From Dastarcus helophoroides (Eukaryota; Arthropoda; Insecta; Coleoptera; Bothrideridae), in contig CM053328.1 of the NCBI GenBank assembly GCA_028583605.1, positions 15,807,107-15,871,106 of the forward strand: a DNA stretch of 64,000 nucleotides, given 5' to 3'. The position numbers and the translations under genes are program-made. The notes under the pieces were generated by a model that saw only the letters and a list, made by a program, of their open reading frames with translations, had not been told where the DNA came from and did not search any database. Shown one piece after another: positions 53,490-64,000 of this stretch (the stretch's first letter is position 1; each line of letters opens with the position of its first letter).

Positions 53490-55300
53490 GGTTACACCTG
53501 ATATATTGACTATCAGATGTCATCCGTTCCCACTTATTATTTTCTTTATCGTGTATAGATTTTTTTTAAATTCGGCATTTTTCCACAATTTCTACATTTT
53601 TTTAATAATTTTACAATTTAAACTTTCCTTTTTTTCTAAAATTTCGACTTTTTTTTAAATGTTTACCTTCATTTACACACCCTTGCCTTTGGAAATTCGA
53701 TTTTGAAAATTTCGATTTTTGTTTCAAATTTGAAATTCTTTATAATTCCGAATATTTTGAAAATATCGAGTTTTTTAAATGGTTGAACTTTTCTGAAAAT
53801 TTCGATGACATTTCAAAATTTCGAATTTTTTATCAATATCAAAATATTATTTAACCGTGAAAAAGGTAAAAATTTATTAGAAAATGTTCGAAAGTTTTGA
53901 AAAAATTGCGACATTTTTTAAAATTTTAACTTCTTATAAAATTTCGATGTTCTTGAAAATTTTGATCTTTCTGACAATTTTGACTATTTCTAAAAGTTCG
54001 AAAAATTCAGATTTCTCTTGAAAGTTGACCAAAAAATTTTGTTCAGATCTAATCTTTTTAAAGGTTAGATTTTTAAAAATTTCAATTTTATTAGAAAACT
54101 TAGACTTTTGTCAAAACTGAGCTTTTTAAGACTTGAATATTTCAACTTTTTTCAAAATATTGACTTTTTTGAAAAGTTCGACTTCTTTAAGTTTCCACTT
54201 TTCCGAAAATTTTTATTTGCTTTGAAAATATCAATTTTTTAAAATTTTAATTTTTCTGATAATTTTCGCATTTCTTCAATAATTTACGGCATCTTAAAAA
54301 TTTATCGTCAATTCTTTTCAAGTGATGGAAACGATATCCTTGTTATTCAAAATGAAACAGACTTGTCCCTGAACCAGACCAACAAAGTTTCTTCTGAAGA
54401 TGCAGCTTGGCGTCGAAACGCGTTAAGCACCTTTTTGTTTTTAATTTTTTGTTCAAAAAGTTCTGTGTTTCAATTCTTTTCAATTTCGACATTTTTTTAA
54501 AAATTTTGACTATTTTTGAAAATTTTGAATTATTTTTCAAATTTTTTTTTTTTTAAATTAAATTTCAAATAATTTTGAATAGTTTAACATTTTTCTAAAT
54601 TCTCGAAAATTTCTGCTTGTTTTAAAACTTAAAGATTTATCAATTTTCTTAAAAAATTTAAAGTTTTTTTGAAAATTTCGACGTATTTTCAAAATTTTCG
54701 ACTTTTTTGAAAATTTAAATTTTTTGCAAATTTCAACCTCGAAATTTCGTCTGAAAATTTCAACAACTATTTTCCAAAATTTCAAATTTTTTTGAAAAAG
54801 TGTAATTTTGTTTTAAATTTCGTTTTGTTTTCAAAATTTCAGATTTGATTTTTTTGGAAAAAATTTTTCTTTGAAATTTTGACTTCAGTTTTTTTGGAGA
54901 TTTTGTAAAATTTCAAATTTTTCTGAAAATTTTAAAATTTTAGACAAATTTGGACTGTTTTTTGGATATTTTGTGAAATTTCAAATTTTTCTGAAAATTT
55001 TAAAATTTTAGACAAATATGGACTGTTTTCAAAATTTTAACCATATATTTCTTTTTTCAAAAATTTTAATTTTTCATGAAAGTTTTCCTTCAAAAATGTT
55101 TGCGAATAGGTCGTAATTTTCTACAAGTTTTGCCCATTTTCAAATTTTCAAAAAAAACTTCTTTTTTTTTCAAAACTTTAATTTTGCAAAATTTTGATTG
55201 TTTTTGGAAAAATTTTGACTTTTTCAAATTTCTATTTTTTAAAATATATCTTGCAAATTTTTTTTCTGAAAATCGGTTTTAATTTCGAAAAACTTCTTTC
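53490..55300. repeat. A/T-rich degenerate repeat tract, plus orientation
   Basis: TTTTTGAAAATTTCGA and TTTTGAAAATTTTGA words recur. A local tandem duplication of about 75-90 bp is visible at 54890-55035: GATTTTGTAAAATTTCAAAT / GATATTTTGTGAAATTTCAA, each followed by TTTTTCTGAAAATTTTAAAA. A Penelope-type single arm is inserted at 54356-54480. Confidence 0.75.
54356..54480 (+). mobile_element. Penelope-type single arm, family A
   Basis: CTTCTGAAGATGCAGCTTGG, CGTCGAAACGCGTTAAGCAC then CTTTTTGTTTTTAATTTTTT and CTGTGTTTCAATTCTTTT follow the same order as the right arm of the hairpins at 7985 and 28908. Only one arm is present, inserted in the repeat tract. Confidence 0.65.
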
Positions 55301-55575
55301 AGCTGTTGCAGTTGCAAACGGATGCGAAACGTTTTGTATTGTCAACTTTTGGGCGCCCACTTAACCCGGGAAAAAAGAGATCTCTTTTTAGACCTAATTT
55401 TTGAAGTGAAAACTTCTTTAGGCAGGTTTGGCACTTTTTTATGTAGGGAAGTACGGTATACGAGTTTAAGTGAGATTATGGATAACATTATATGAATTTT
55501 TGCTTACATACATTGGGGGCCGCTGGGGCCCCCTATCATTGATACGGCTGATACGACGTTAGCTACGCCCTTGGC
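55300..55575. mobile_element. short element remnant of normal complexity
   Basis: GGATGCGAAACGTTTTGTAT, GGGCGCCCACTTAACCCGGG and near the right end GGGGGCCGCTGGGGCCCCCT with TACGACGTTAGCTACGCCC stand out from the repeats. GGGGCC-type words near an end recall hAT-like MITEs, but no inverted ends or target duplication were found. Confidence 0.35.
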
Positions 55576-56875
55576 TTTTTATTTTTTTTGCCAAAAATAT
55601 TGCCTTTAAAACCGAAATATGACGTTCCACAAATTACCATTTTTTTTCAAAATTACGACTTTACAATCAAAAGTTGACTTTCCTGAAAAGTTGTTATTTC
55701 TGACACTATAAAAATTGACATTTTGTTCTATTGCAAAATTCGAAGCTTTGACGTACTCGAAATTTAACCCTTTTTGAGAAATATATATTATAATTCATCT
55801 AGAATTCTAGAATTTATCAATTCATCATCATTTTGACTCCAAGATTTAAAAAATCGCATTTCGAATCGAATTAAAAAAAAAAAACAGTCGAAATTTTAAA
55901 GTTTTAGGGTAAACATGTAAAAATTGGAAACTAAATTATGAATTTTGAAGTTTACTTTCAAAATATAAACCTTAGTGTGAAAATTTTGGTATTAAGGTGA
56001 AATAAATATTTTCTTTTTTCTTGGCTTTCAAACTGCAACCCAGAACTAATTCGAAATATCCATCAGATTTAAGTCGCCATTTAAAAAAGTTAATATTCTT
56101 GATATTATGTAGAAATTTTGGGAAAAAAATATTTTAAATGTAGCTGCAAAAGAAGTCTAAAGAACATCTTAAAAAATAGGAGCTTGAGAAATATGTCAAA
56201 AACATAATTTAATCTCGAGAAATGGTGGACATTTTGAGAAAATAATTGAAAAATTGCAGAAAAAACATAATTAAGATCTCTGCGCTGGTTTAAAGGTATA
56301 ATTGGGTTATTCTTTGCAAGTGGATTGAACATAAAAAATTGAATTTTCAGATTGAGGTCGAAATTTTGGGAAGAAGTCGAAAATCACTTGATGGCATTTC
56401 CGATCTGGATACGGATAGGGATATATTGCGAATACTACATCGATATCTTTAAACTATTTTTGTTAATCCAACAGAAAAGATCCTCTAGTTATATCTATTT
56501 AATAAAACTCTAAACACTCATTGACAGACAACACATAACCTAAACCGATCGGTTTAGAAGCATGAAGGATTTTTAAAAATTCGTCCTGCAAGAGTGTTAA
56601 ATAGATGAAAAAAAATTGTATTATTGTATGAAAGCTTCTTCATTTTTAAAAATATGAAAATTGGTATTTAGACTTCAGTTTATGAAAAACAGTTAATGAT
56701 TAGATACAGATGTCTTAGTTTTGTGAATTTATGAGGGAAATGGGTAATGCTGTCGGATTTTTTAAAAACTAATGTTGTATAGAATCATTTTTTTTTTCAC
56801 AAGTGCAACAAACTCTCAGATAATTCGGTATTGGTTTAAGGAAGACAAGCACTTAGGTATTCCTCCAAATACACA
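55576..56875. repeat. diverged repeat DNA and A/T-rich sequence, no gene
   Basis: Repeat-family words continue to about 56370. 56390-56460 has a GATCTGGATACGGATAGGGA stretch, and the rest is unique A/T-rich sequence. Confidence 0.4.
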
Positions 56876-56879
56876 TGTA

Positions 56880-59800
56880 AAATTTTGAAAAATAGTCACG
56901 ATTTTTCAAAAAAATTCGATATTAAAAAAATCGAAAATTTGAAATAATTAATTTTAACAAAATGGAATGTTTATAAAAGAGCCCAAAATTTGAAAAAGTC
57001 GACATGAAAAAATATCAAAATTTTGAAATATAGAAACTCTTCAAACAGTTGAAATTCGAAAAATGTTGAAATTTTGAAGATATATTTTTAAAATAAATAA
57101 ATATTTAAAAATAAGCGATAGTTTTCAAAAAATTCCAAATTTTCAAAACAAGTCGAAATTTTGAAAAAGAGACCAAATTGTGGAGTCTGTATTTTCAGAA
57201 AAATAAGAAATTTTAAAAAGTCGCAAATTGTGTGAAAAAACTTGATAATTTAAAAAAAAACTTTAAGTTTTGATAAAGGCTAAAATTTTGAGGTTATAAT
57301 TTTCAAAAAAAGTCGAAATTTTGAAAAAAATTAAAAAAGAAATCTGATTTGTGAAAAAAAATCAAAAAATGTCGTAATCTTGAAAAAATCGTCATTTTTT
57401 AAAAATTCGTGAATTAAACAAAAAATTTCAAAAAGTTCGAAAGTTGAAATTATGAATAAGTAATCTAAAATTTCAGAAATAGTCAAAATTTTGAAAAAAA
57501 TTGAGACTTAAAAAGTGCTCTATCAAATTTTTAATAAAATCCAAAATTTTTGCAGCCTAAATATTAATTAAATAATAAATACTAATTAAATTTTTAGAAA
57601 AGTCGATCTTTTAAAAAAAAATCGAAGTTTTGAAAATTAAAAAGTTTTGGAAATTAATTTAAAAGAAAATCGAAATTTACAAACGTCTTTATTTCTAAAA
57701 AAGGTTAAAATCGAAAAAAGTCCATATTCTGAAAAATTATAGGAAACAATTTTTAAAAAATTGACCCTCAAAAAAGTTACAATTTGAACAAAAGTTGAAC
57801 ATTTTTAACTTAAGTCGATTATTTAAAATTACTAGAATTAAAAAAGCAGTCAAAAATTTGATTTTTTAATAAAAATTACAGTTTTCAAAAAAATTTAAAT
57901 TTAAAAAAAATTGTGAAATTTTTAAGAAAGAAAGGATTTTTAAAAATTAGGAATTTTGCAAAAAAGTCGGAATTTTCAGAAAAGTTGTTATTTCCAACAA
58001 AAATGCAAAATTTTAGAAAAACCCTTTAGAAAAAACTTCGAAGTCGAAATTGGTAAAAAAAATCGAAATTTTCAAAAATGCAATTTTGGAAAAAGTCAGC
58101 CCTTCCAAAAACTCAAAATTATCAAAAAATTTTATTGTTAAATTTTCAAAGAAATTTGATCTTCGCGAAAAGTAAAAGTTTTGAAAAATGTCGAAATGTT
58201 TAAAAAGACAAAATTATAAAAAGCAAAATATTTGAAAAATCTAACATTTAAAAAACCGAAATTTTGAAAAAAGTGAAATTTTGATAAGAAAGTTGAAATT
58301 TTTAAATGAAATCAAAATTTTGAGAATAATTCATATCTTCACAATAAGCCAAAAATGAAAATATTAAAAATGTAGAAATTTAAAAAAAAATCGAAATTTT
58401 GGAAAAATGTTTAAATTAAAAAAATCAGTTTATTAAAACGTTATTAACTAGTTAATGAAAAAAATCAAAATCTTCAAAAAGTCGACATTTTAAAAAAAAT
58501 CGTGAATTTGAAAAAAAGGAAAATTTGAATTAATAAATTTCAAAAAAGTGGAAATTTTTAAAAAGAGTCTAAAATTTGAAAAAGTCAACATGAAAAAGGG
58601 TCAAACCTAATGTCTTTAAAAAGTTGAAATATTGAAGATATATTTTTAAAATAAATAAAAATTTAAAAATAAGTCAGTTTTCAAAAAATTTCAAATTTTC
58701 AAAACTAGGTGTCGATATTTTCAGCAAAATTAGAAATTTTAAGAAGTCACAAACTGCGTGAAAAATTCGAAAATATTAAAAAAAGGTTAAAATTTTGACA
58801 AATGCTAAAATTTTGAAGTTACTATTTTCAAAAAAAGTCGAAATTTTGAAAAATGTCGCAAATTTTCATGAAGCTAAAATTCAAAAAATCTTGATTTTCA
58901 CAAAAAGTCAAAATCATGAAAAAGGGGACATTTTCAAACATTCGTAAATTTAAAAAAATAAAAAAATTTCAAAAGGTTCAAATTTTTTAAAAGTTTAAAT
59001 TTTCAAAGATAATCTAAAATTTCAAAAGAAGTTGAAATTTTGAGAAAATTTAAGATTTTAAAAATGCTGAGTCAAAATAAAATCCAAAATATTCAAGAAA
59101 ACCAAAATTGTCAGTAAAGTCGACCTTTTCAAAAAAAATTCCAAATTTTGAAGAGTAGAGTTATGGATAATTAATTTTATTAAAAGAATTCTAAATTAAG
59201 AAAAGCTAAGATTTCTAAAAAAGGCTAAAATCGAAAAAAGACGACATTTTCAAAAAGTCGAAAATTTCAAAACAAAATCACAGGAAAAATTTCAAAAAAG
59301 CTACACTTAAAAAAGTTGCAGTTTAAACAAAATTTTAAAATTTTTAAATAAAGTTGATAGTTTAAAATAACTAGAATTAAAAAAGTAGTCAAAATTTTGA
59401 TAGCAAAAAGTCAAAATTAAAAAAAAAAATAATTTAGAGAAAAAGATGGAATTTTGCAATACAGTCGGAATTATCAAAAACGTTATTATTTTTAACAAAA
59501 AATGCTAAATTGTCGAAAAAACCCAAACCAAGAAGTCGAAATTGGTTCAAATAAATCAAAAATTTCAAAAAAGTAGACATTTTTGGAAACAAATGAAGCA
59601 TAAAAAGTCGAAATTTTCAAAAACAGTAAACATTTTTAAAGAGAGCCCAAATTTTGACTAAGAAATCTAATTTTTGCAACAAGTCGAAATTTTTAAATAA
59701 AATCGCATTTTTGGAAAAATCAACCCTTCAAAAAACTCAACATCATTAAAAAATTTTATTATTAAATTTTCAGAGAAATCTGAAATTCTCGAAAAGTAAA

Positions 59801-60230
59801 AGTTTTGAAAAATGTCGAAATGTTCAAAAAGACAAAATTTGGAAAAGTAAAATATTTGAAAAATCAAACATTAAAAAAAACCGAAATTTTGAAAAAAGTT
59901 AAATTTTTGATAAAAAGGTGACATTTTAAAATAGAGGTCAAAATTTTGAGAAACAATTCATATCTTTACGATAAGCCAAAAATGAAAATATTAAAAATAT
60001 GGAAATTTGAAAAAACATTCAAATTTTGGAAAAATATCTAAATTAAAAAAAATCAATTTATTAACACGTTATTACATTTTAAAATAGAGGTCAAAATTTT
60101 GAGAACAATTCATATATTTACGATAAGCCAAAAAATAAATTTCAAAAAAGTGGGAATTTTTAAAAAGAGTCCAATCAAATATTTGAAAAAATCAAAATTT
60201 TGAGAAAAATTTATATTCTTCATGGTGAAC
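56880..60230. repeat. large tandem duplication, about 1.5-1.6-kb unit, of AAAAGTCGAAATTTTGAAAA repeats
   Basis: Long-range order repeats once. GATATATTTTTAAAATAAAT occurs at 57079 and 58638; TTTTGCAAAAAAGTCGGAAT at 57954 and its variant near 59452; TTGTTATTTCCAACAAAAAT and TTATTATTTTTAACAAAAAA follow; AAAGTAAAAGTTTTGAAAAA at 58160 and 59786; TTCATATCTTCACAATAAGC at 58329 and TTCATATCTTTACGATAAGC at 59950. A third partial copy starts at about 60075. All words are in minus orientation (GTCGAAATTTT on plus). Offsets between pairs vary from about 1.49 to 1.63 kb, so indels accumulated after duplication. Confidence 0.75.
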
Positions 60231-60495
60231 TCTTATTGACCCGAAACATTATGTTTTTTAATTTTATTTAACATTTCTTTGGCCCAGTTTGGAAATATTT
60301 AAATTTTTATTGTTTGTTGACAATATTCTAAAACAGTTTCTGAAATATGACTACGTGATATTTAAATTTATTTAAAACGTCACCTCATGACAGTTGACAA
60401 AATAAGAGAAATAGAAGACCAAAATTCGATATGAAAAGAAATTTTGTTTTTTTGATAAATTATGAAAATATAAAAAATGCATAAAAAAGGTTGTA

Positions 60496-60542
60496 GCACT
60501 GGACATCGATGTTTCGCTCTCATTTGAGCTCGTCAGGAGTCC
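60496..60542 (-). ncRNA. hammerhead ribozyme copy with broken stem I (minus strand)
   Basis: The complement of 60542-60496 reads GGACTC, CTGACGA, GCTC-AAATGA-GAGC, GAAA, CATCGATG, TC, then CAGTGC. The catalytic core and stem II are intact and stem III is a self-complementary CATCGATG. The 5' strand of stem I is GGACTC, not the GCACTG needed to pair with CAGTGC, so two of six pairs, including the one next to the core, are lost. Activity is probably weak or absent. Confidence 0.6.
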
Positions 60543-60549
60543 ATGTTAT

Positions 60550-60597
60550 GCACTGCTGACGAGCTCAAAGGAGAGCGAAACATCGAATGTCCAGTGC
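60550..60597 (+). ncRNA. minimal hammerhead ribozyme (complete core, all three stems paired)
   Basis: In order: stem I GCACTG (60550-60555); core CTGACGA (60556-60562); stem II GCTC / loop AAAGGA / GAGC (60563-60576); GAAA (60577-60580); stem III CAT / loop CGA / ATG (60581-60589); T-C (60590-60591), giving a GUC cleavage site; stem I partner CAGTGC (60592-60597). Every conserved hammerhead position (CUGANGA, GAAA, NUH) is present and stem I pairs 6 of 6. Cleavage is expected between 60591 and 60592. Very short stem III with small hammerheads is known from Penelope-like elements and retrozymes, which often work as dimers. Cleavage itself is predicted, not shown. Confidence 0.85.
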
Positions 60598-60889
60598 TAC
60601 AACCTTTTTTATGTATTTTTCATATTTTATATTTTCCTAATTTATCAAAAAAAAACAATTTTTTTTTCATATCTAATTTTGGTCTTATATTTTTTATTTT
60701 TCCTATTCTATGTAAAATAAACTAACCTCTTATCTTGTCAACTGTCATGAGGTGACGTTTTAAATAAATTTAAATATCACGTAGTCATATTTCAGAAACT
60801 GTTTTAGAATATTGTCAACAAACAATAAAAATTTAAATATTTCCAAACTGCGCCGAAGAAATATTAAATAAAATTAAAAAACAAAAATT

Positions 60890-62690
60890 CATATACAAAA
60901 AGCTAAAATTTACAAAAATGAAAATATTAAAAATGTGGAAATTTCAAACAAAAATCGAAAGTTAGAAAAAATGTAGAATTTAAAATAAAAAAGCAATTTA
61001 GTTGCACGTTCAAAAAAGTAGTTAGTGGCCGCGGCAATAACGAGTAAGGTCAGTCAGGTGGCGTACCAATAACTTTATCGTCGACTGAAATTAGCAAATT
61101 TATTTCAAATAATCTCCGAAATTATCCGATTGTCGGTTTCGGTTACGGATTCGGATATTTTTTTTATGTCGCATATCCGATAGTTTCGGTTACGGAGCTC
61201 CATAACATTCCTAATGTCCATCTTGTGTAATAAAATACTTAAATTACTTACATAAATTTAAAAAACTGACAGATTTGTGAAAAAACTATTGTTGTGTATA
61301 TTTAAATGTCACATTATTTAAAAAATCAAAGTAATTATCATTTTACATCAAATAGTTCAAAAAAATCATTCATAAGAAAGTCGAAGTTATAGTTAACAGT
61401 TGGTTAGGAAACAACAGCACATAACAGAGGTAAAAAACTGTAGATTTTGGCAATTAAACTAAAAAATGGGAGTATTTAAAAACTGTAACTCTACAGTCAA
61501 AACTGTAGGGTTGGGCACAGTGCTGGCAACGCCAATTTCCTGTCAAAATTTTGTCATAGTTTCTGAAATAATGCATTTTATGATCAGGTAGTTCTAAGGC
61601 TTCTAAAGTAAGTTTTTGCATTTTCGCGTTTTTTGCTGGTAATAGTGACAGGGAAAAAACAATTTTTAACAGTCATATCATCCAAAGTGAGATAAGATCT
61701 TGTGGTTTTCCAATTGACTAACTCGGCACTTAAGAGTACTTATTATTAGAACAGATTATAGAACGAATTTCTAGTTTCCTGGAATTTAAAAATATTGTAG
61801 GAGGTTAATTATTAAGTTTTTTTTAAATATCATTAGGCATTAGCAGGTAAGAGATCGTTAAATGTTTACTTGCCCCCTGTTGTGACGAACACTATTGTTT
61901 AAGAAGTCTCTGGCCATGTTTTTGCAGGTGTAGAAAAATCCGGGCATTCGGCTTTATTACTAAACGCTTTTTCTTCTTTAAAAAGAACAAAAAACTAAGG
62001 TAATGTAATTTGTTTTTTTGAATTTGTTAACTCACTAAACACTTGGTGAAATATTATGAAATTGCATAAGAGGTTATGTTAATTATTACTAGATAACTTT
62101 TTCGTTATCCATTTTTTCGAAAAAATATGTAAATTGTTTAAATAATTTATAGCTATTGACAAATTACCAAACAAAATGTTTTGATTCTCACGTGTGATTA
62201 ATGCGATATTTAAAAAAATACTTCAAATGTCACTACATGTGTCAATGAATTAATTAGGTTAGATTCTACATAGAAAATAAAAAAAACATCGATGTCAGAA
62301 AATCAAAGAAATAAAACATAGATAAAAGCAAATAATGTATTTGATAAAAAATGTGAAAAGTTGATCAAAAATCAAAATTCACAAAATTTTGCCACCTACT
62401 AAGCTGATTTTGTTCAGTCTTAATTGTTTTTGGGGGGAAATAGGAATGCTGTATTTTTCTATATTTTAAGTCGATTACATTTTAAAGATAATTAAGCAAT
62501 AGTCGATGAAAATATCAAAAAAATCGAACAAAGTATTGCCTATTATTTATAACAGGTTTATTTTACCGATCGCACTTAAAAAATAACAATAAATTAATTC
62601 CTACTTATATTTTAATACTTTCGATCGAATGGGAGTTTCAATCAGATAGTTAGAATAGTAGTTTATGGTAAATGGGGGCCACACGAAGGC
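60890..62690. other. stretch right of the palindrome: repeat words, then mostly single-copy A/T-rich DNA
   Basis: Repeat-family words reach about 61010. At 61100-61200 a TTCGGTTACGGATTCGGATA stretch with CATATCCGATAGTTTCGG forms an old TTCGGA-type microsatellite with inverted parts. The remainder shows no exon or transposon end that I can support. Confidence 0.4.
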
Positions 62691-62697
62691 GTCTTAC

Positions 62698-62751
62698 CTC
62701 ATCAGCGGGATATTTCCTTGGAAACACAAATGAATTCTTCCGAAATTCCAT
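62698..62751 (-). CDS. candidate first coding exon of an unknown minus-strand gene
   Basis: On the minus strand an ATG (62751-62749) opens 18 codons reading MEFRKNSFVFPRKYPADE and runs into a consensus donor, GAG|GTAAGA (exon end 62698). The flanks are of normal complexity. No partner exon was found, and the phase (0) does not fit TBL2 exon 2 or the REXO1-like exon, both of which need one base. It could be chance. Confidence 0.2.
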
Positions 62752-62759
62752 CCGCACTC

Positions 62760-63560
62760 CAATTTTTATTCCATTATCGAAACAAAGACACCAAAGTGGA
62801 CAATAGTGAAAACGGAATACCCAATTAAAATGCAAATAACGGGAGTGGGACACAACACATAACAAAAGATTGTTGTTACTTGCACCATGTCGAATGGATA
62901 TATGCTGATAATATTCATATTTAATGATTCTGAGTGTTTAGTGACTAATTATGACGCATAGGGTATTATATGGTGCCACGGTAAACGGTAAAACCAGATG
63001 GGAAATAGTATTGTTCTATTTAAATCGGCTTATTGCCAAGCTTGATATCGATGTGTGTTTACAAACACGTACAAATTTTGATAGCTTATGAATTCACGTA
63101 ATCGCAGTTTAATTCTATTAATATGCCAATCTATTTGATAATTGCTTTTTGGATTCGCAAATCGCAGGTTGAATGTTGAATTTATCGATAAAATGCATAA
63201 AAAGCGCGAATTTGACTGAAATAAATGTCGCGCTCGCAATTTCGATGTGTGAACACTTTTTTTTTTGAAAGTTAAATTAAATGCTATTAGGGAATACAAT
63301 TCCGCAATTTCCGGTATTTGCAGGATCGAGAATACTTTTTCTCTCGAGACCCAGATATTCGGGGGGTTTCCAGAGAACGCCGAAAGATCTAGTATAGAGT
63401 GTCTAATCTAGGAAATTCATGCTCGCACAGTGACGGCGCCAACCTCTCGTAATTGGGACGGCACTACATATATGTAATACTTCTATATGGCGTGTTGTGT
63501 ATGATCGCCAGTGCAAATGATTTTGTTCAAATGATGAGATGAAAGTATACGTCTGTCTCA
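62760..63560. other. stretch of normal complexity, no gene recognised
   Basis: 63300-63500 is unusually complex and G/C-richer (GAGACCCAGATATTCGGGGG, CGCACAGTGACGGCGCCAAC) and may be a promoter-like or single-copy region. The 89-codon minus-strand frame at 63299-63030 has no recognised domain. Confidence 0.35.
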
Positions 63561-63564
63561 TTTG

Positions 63565-64000
63565 AAACATTCGCGAATGCGAAAACGAATGTTGGCTGTT
63601 TCACTACCACTTGGAGAATTTTGTGAGAAAGTTTTCCAGAATAAAATATACAGCTTTTATTTTCATTTAAAGCTTGACATCATCTCGTAATTTACAAGTA
63701 ATATTTTTCTTTAAATTTCGTAAAATTATTCTCAAAATGTTTATGCTTTTGTTAAAATTTGAATTCAATTGTAAAAAATAAATATATTTTAAGAAAATTT
63801 TCGAAATCGAATTTTTGGTTATAAAGCTCAATATTAAGTAGAAATTTAGTCGAAACTTCCAGAATAAGGCGAATTTTAAGAAACAGGTTGAAATTTCCAC
63901 ACTCAAAAATTTCGAAAAAAACGCTGAAATTTTTATAAAATATTTTAAATTTTAAGAGAAGAAAGTAGAATTTTGAGTATGAAGTCGTAATTCAGAAAAA
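63565..64000. repeat. second copy of the GAATGCGAA-bounded dispersed repeat (runs off the window)
   Basis: It begins ACATTCGCGAATGCGAAAAC and then follows the same order as 25780-26190: TTTTCCAGAATAAAATATAC, TTTTATTTTCATTTAAAGCT, AATTATTCTCAAAATG, TTATAAAGCTCAATATTAAG, GTAGAATTTTGAGTATGAAG, TCGTAATTCAG. Same orientation as the other copy; the right part is outside the window. Confidence 0.6.

Larger units (their letters stand above)
60253..60886. mobile_element. palindromic element with a hammerhead ribozyme core in each arm
   Basis: The left arm (60253-60536) and right arm (60556-60886) are inverted copies. Shared words include TTTTTAATTTTATTTAA, TTTGGAAATATTTAAATTTT, ATTGTTTGTTGACAATATTC, GACTACGTGATATTTAAATT, ACGTCACCTCATGACAGTTG and GGTTGTAGCACTGGACATCG. 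The right arm has an extra stretch of about 35 bp near 60700-60730. Next to the centre each arm holds CTGACGAGCTC...GAGAGCGAAACATCG pointing outward. This design resembles the Penelope-type inverted repeats at 7985 and 28908 but the sequence is a different family. No reverse transcriptase lies nearby, and no target duplication was evident. Confidence 0.8.

Noticed and set aside
1..64000. CRISPR arrays, bacterial operons, riboswitches
   Set aside because: Introns, poly(A) signals and eukaryotic transposons show nuclear DNA. The repeats here are degenerate tandem or dispersed families without spacers of constant length.

Overview
The window looks like AT-rich nuclear DNA of an insect. The coding introns are mostly 43-57 nt with GT-AG ends. 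The transposon mix is Penelope-like, hAT, Tc1-mariner/pogo, RTE-type and Jockey/CR1-type. A beetle is plausible, but that is inference, not proof.

Two genes are clear, both on the minus strand. TBL2 (an ER-anchored WD40 protein) can be assembled completely from seven exons between 38436 and 14260, giving 451 codons with every splice phase in register. Its second intron is about 22 kb. Inside it, on the same strand, lies the main coding exon of an REXO1-type 3'-5' RNA exonuclease (36126-34730) with an intact DEDDh active site. A third gene enters from the left edge on the plus strand. Its 3' exons (about 1980-8739) encode one transmembrane helix and a basic cytoplasmic tail. The exons agree in phase and have short introns, but I could not identify the product.

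Layout: 1-1.9 kb, a pogo-like element with a smaller one nested inside. 2-8.8 kb, the membrane-protein exons, with a 5-kb intron holding a Jockey/CR1-type reverse transcriptase fragment, a 263-bp hAT MITE with an 8-bp target duplication, a Penelope-like tail and a Penelope-type inverted repeat. 8.8-12.6 kb, a decayed hAT transposon interrupted by two inverted Penelope-like fragments and a mariner-type fragment. 12.6-14.2 kb, old internal duplications. 14.2-38.6 kb, TBL2 and the nested REXO1 gene; the big intron also holds a decayed RTE-type retrotransposon (21.96-23.76 kb), another Penelope-type hairpin and long A/T-rich repeat tracts. 38.6-64 kb, no convincing gene: mostly degenerate repeats, foldback elements and one candidate exon near 62.7 kb.

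The dominant structure is a degenerate repeat built on AAATTTCGAC/TTTTTGAAAATTT words. It occurs in both orientations, includes a tandem duplication with a period of about 1.5-1.6 kb, and has dispersed copies that share order far beyond the short motif (25.8 kb and 63.6 kb). The most striking single item is a palindromic element at 60253-60886. Its right arm carries a complete, fully paired minimal hammerhead ribozyme (60550-60597), and its left arm carries the same core facing the other way with a damaged stem I.
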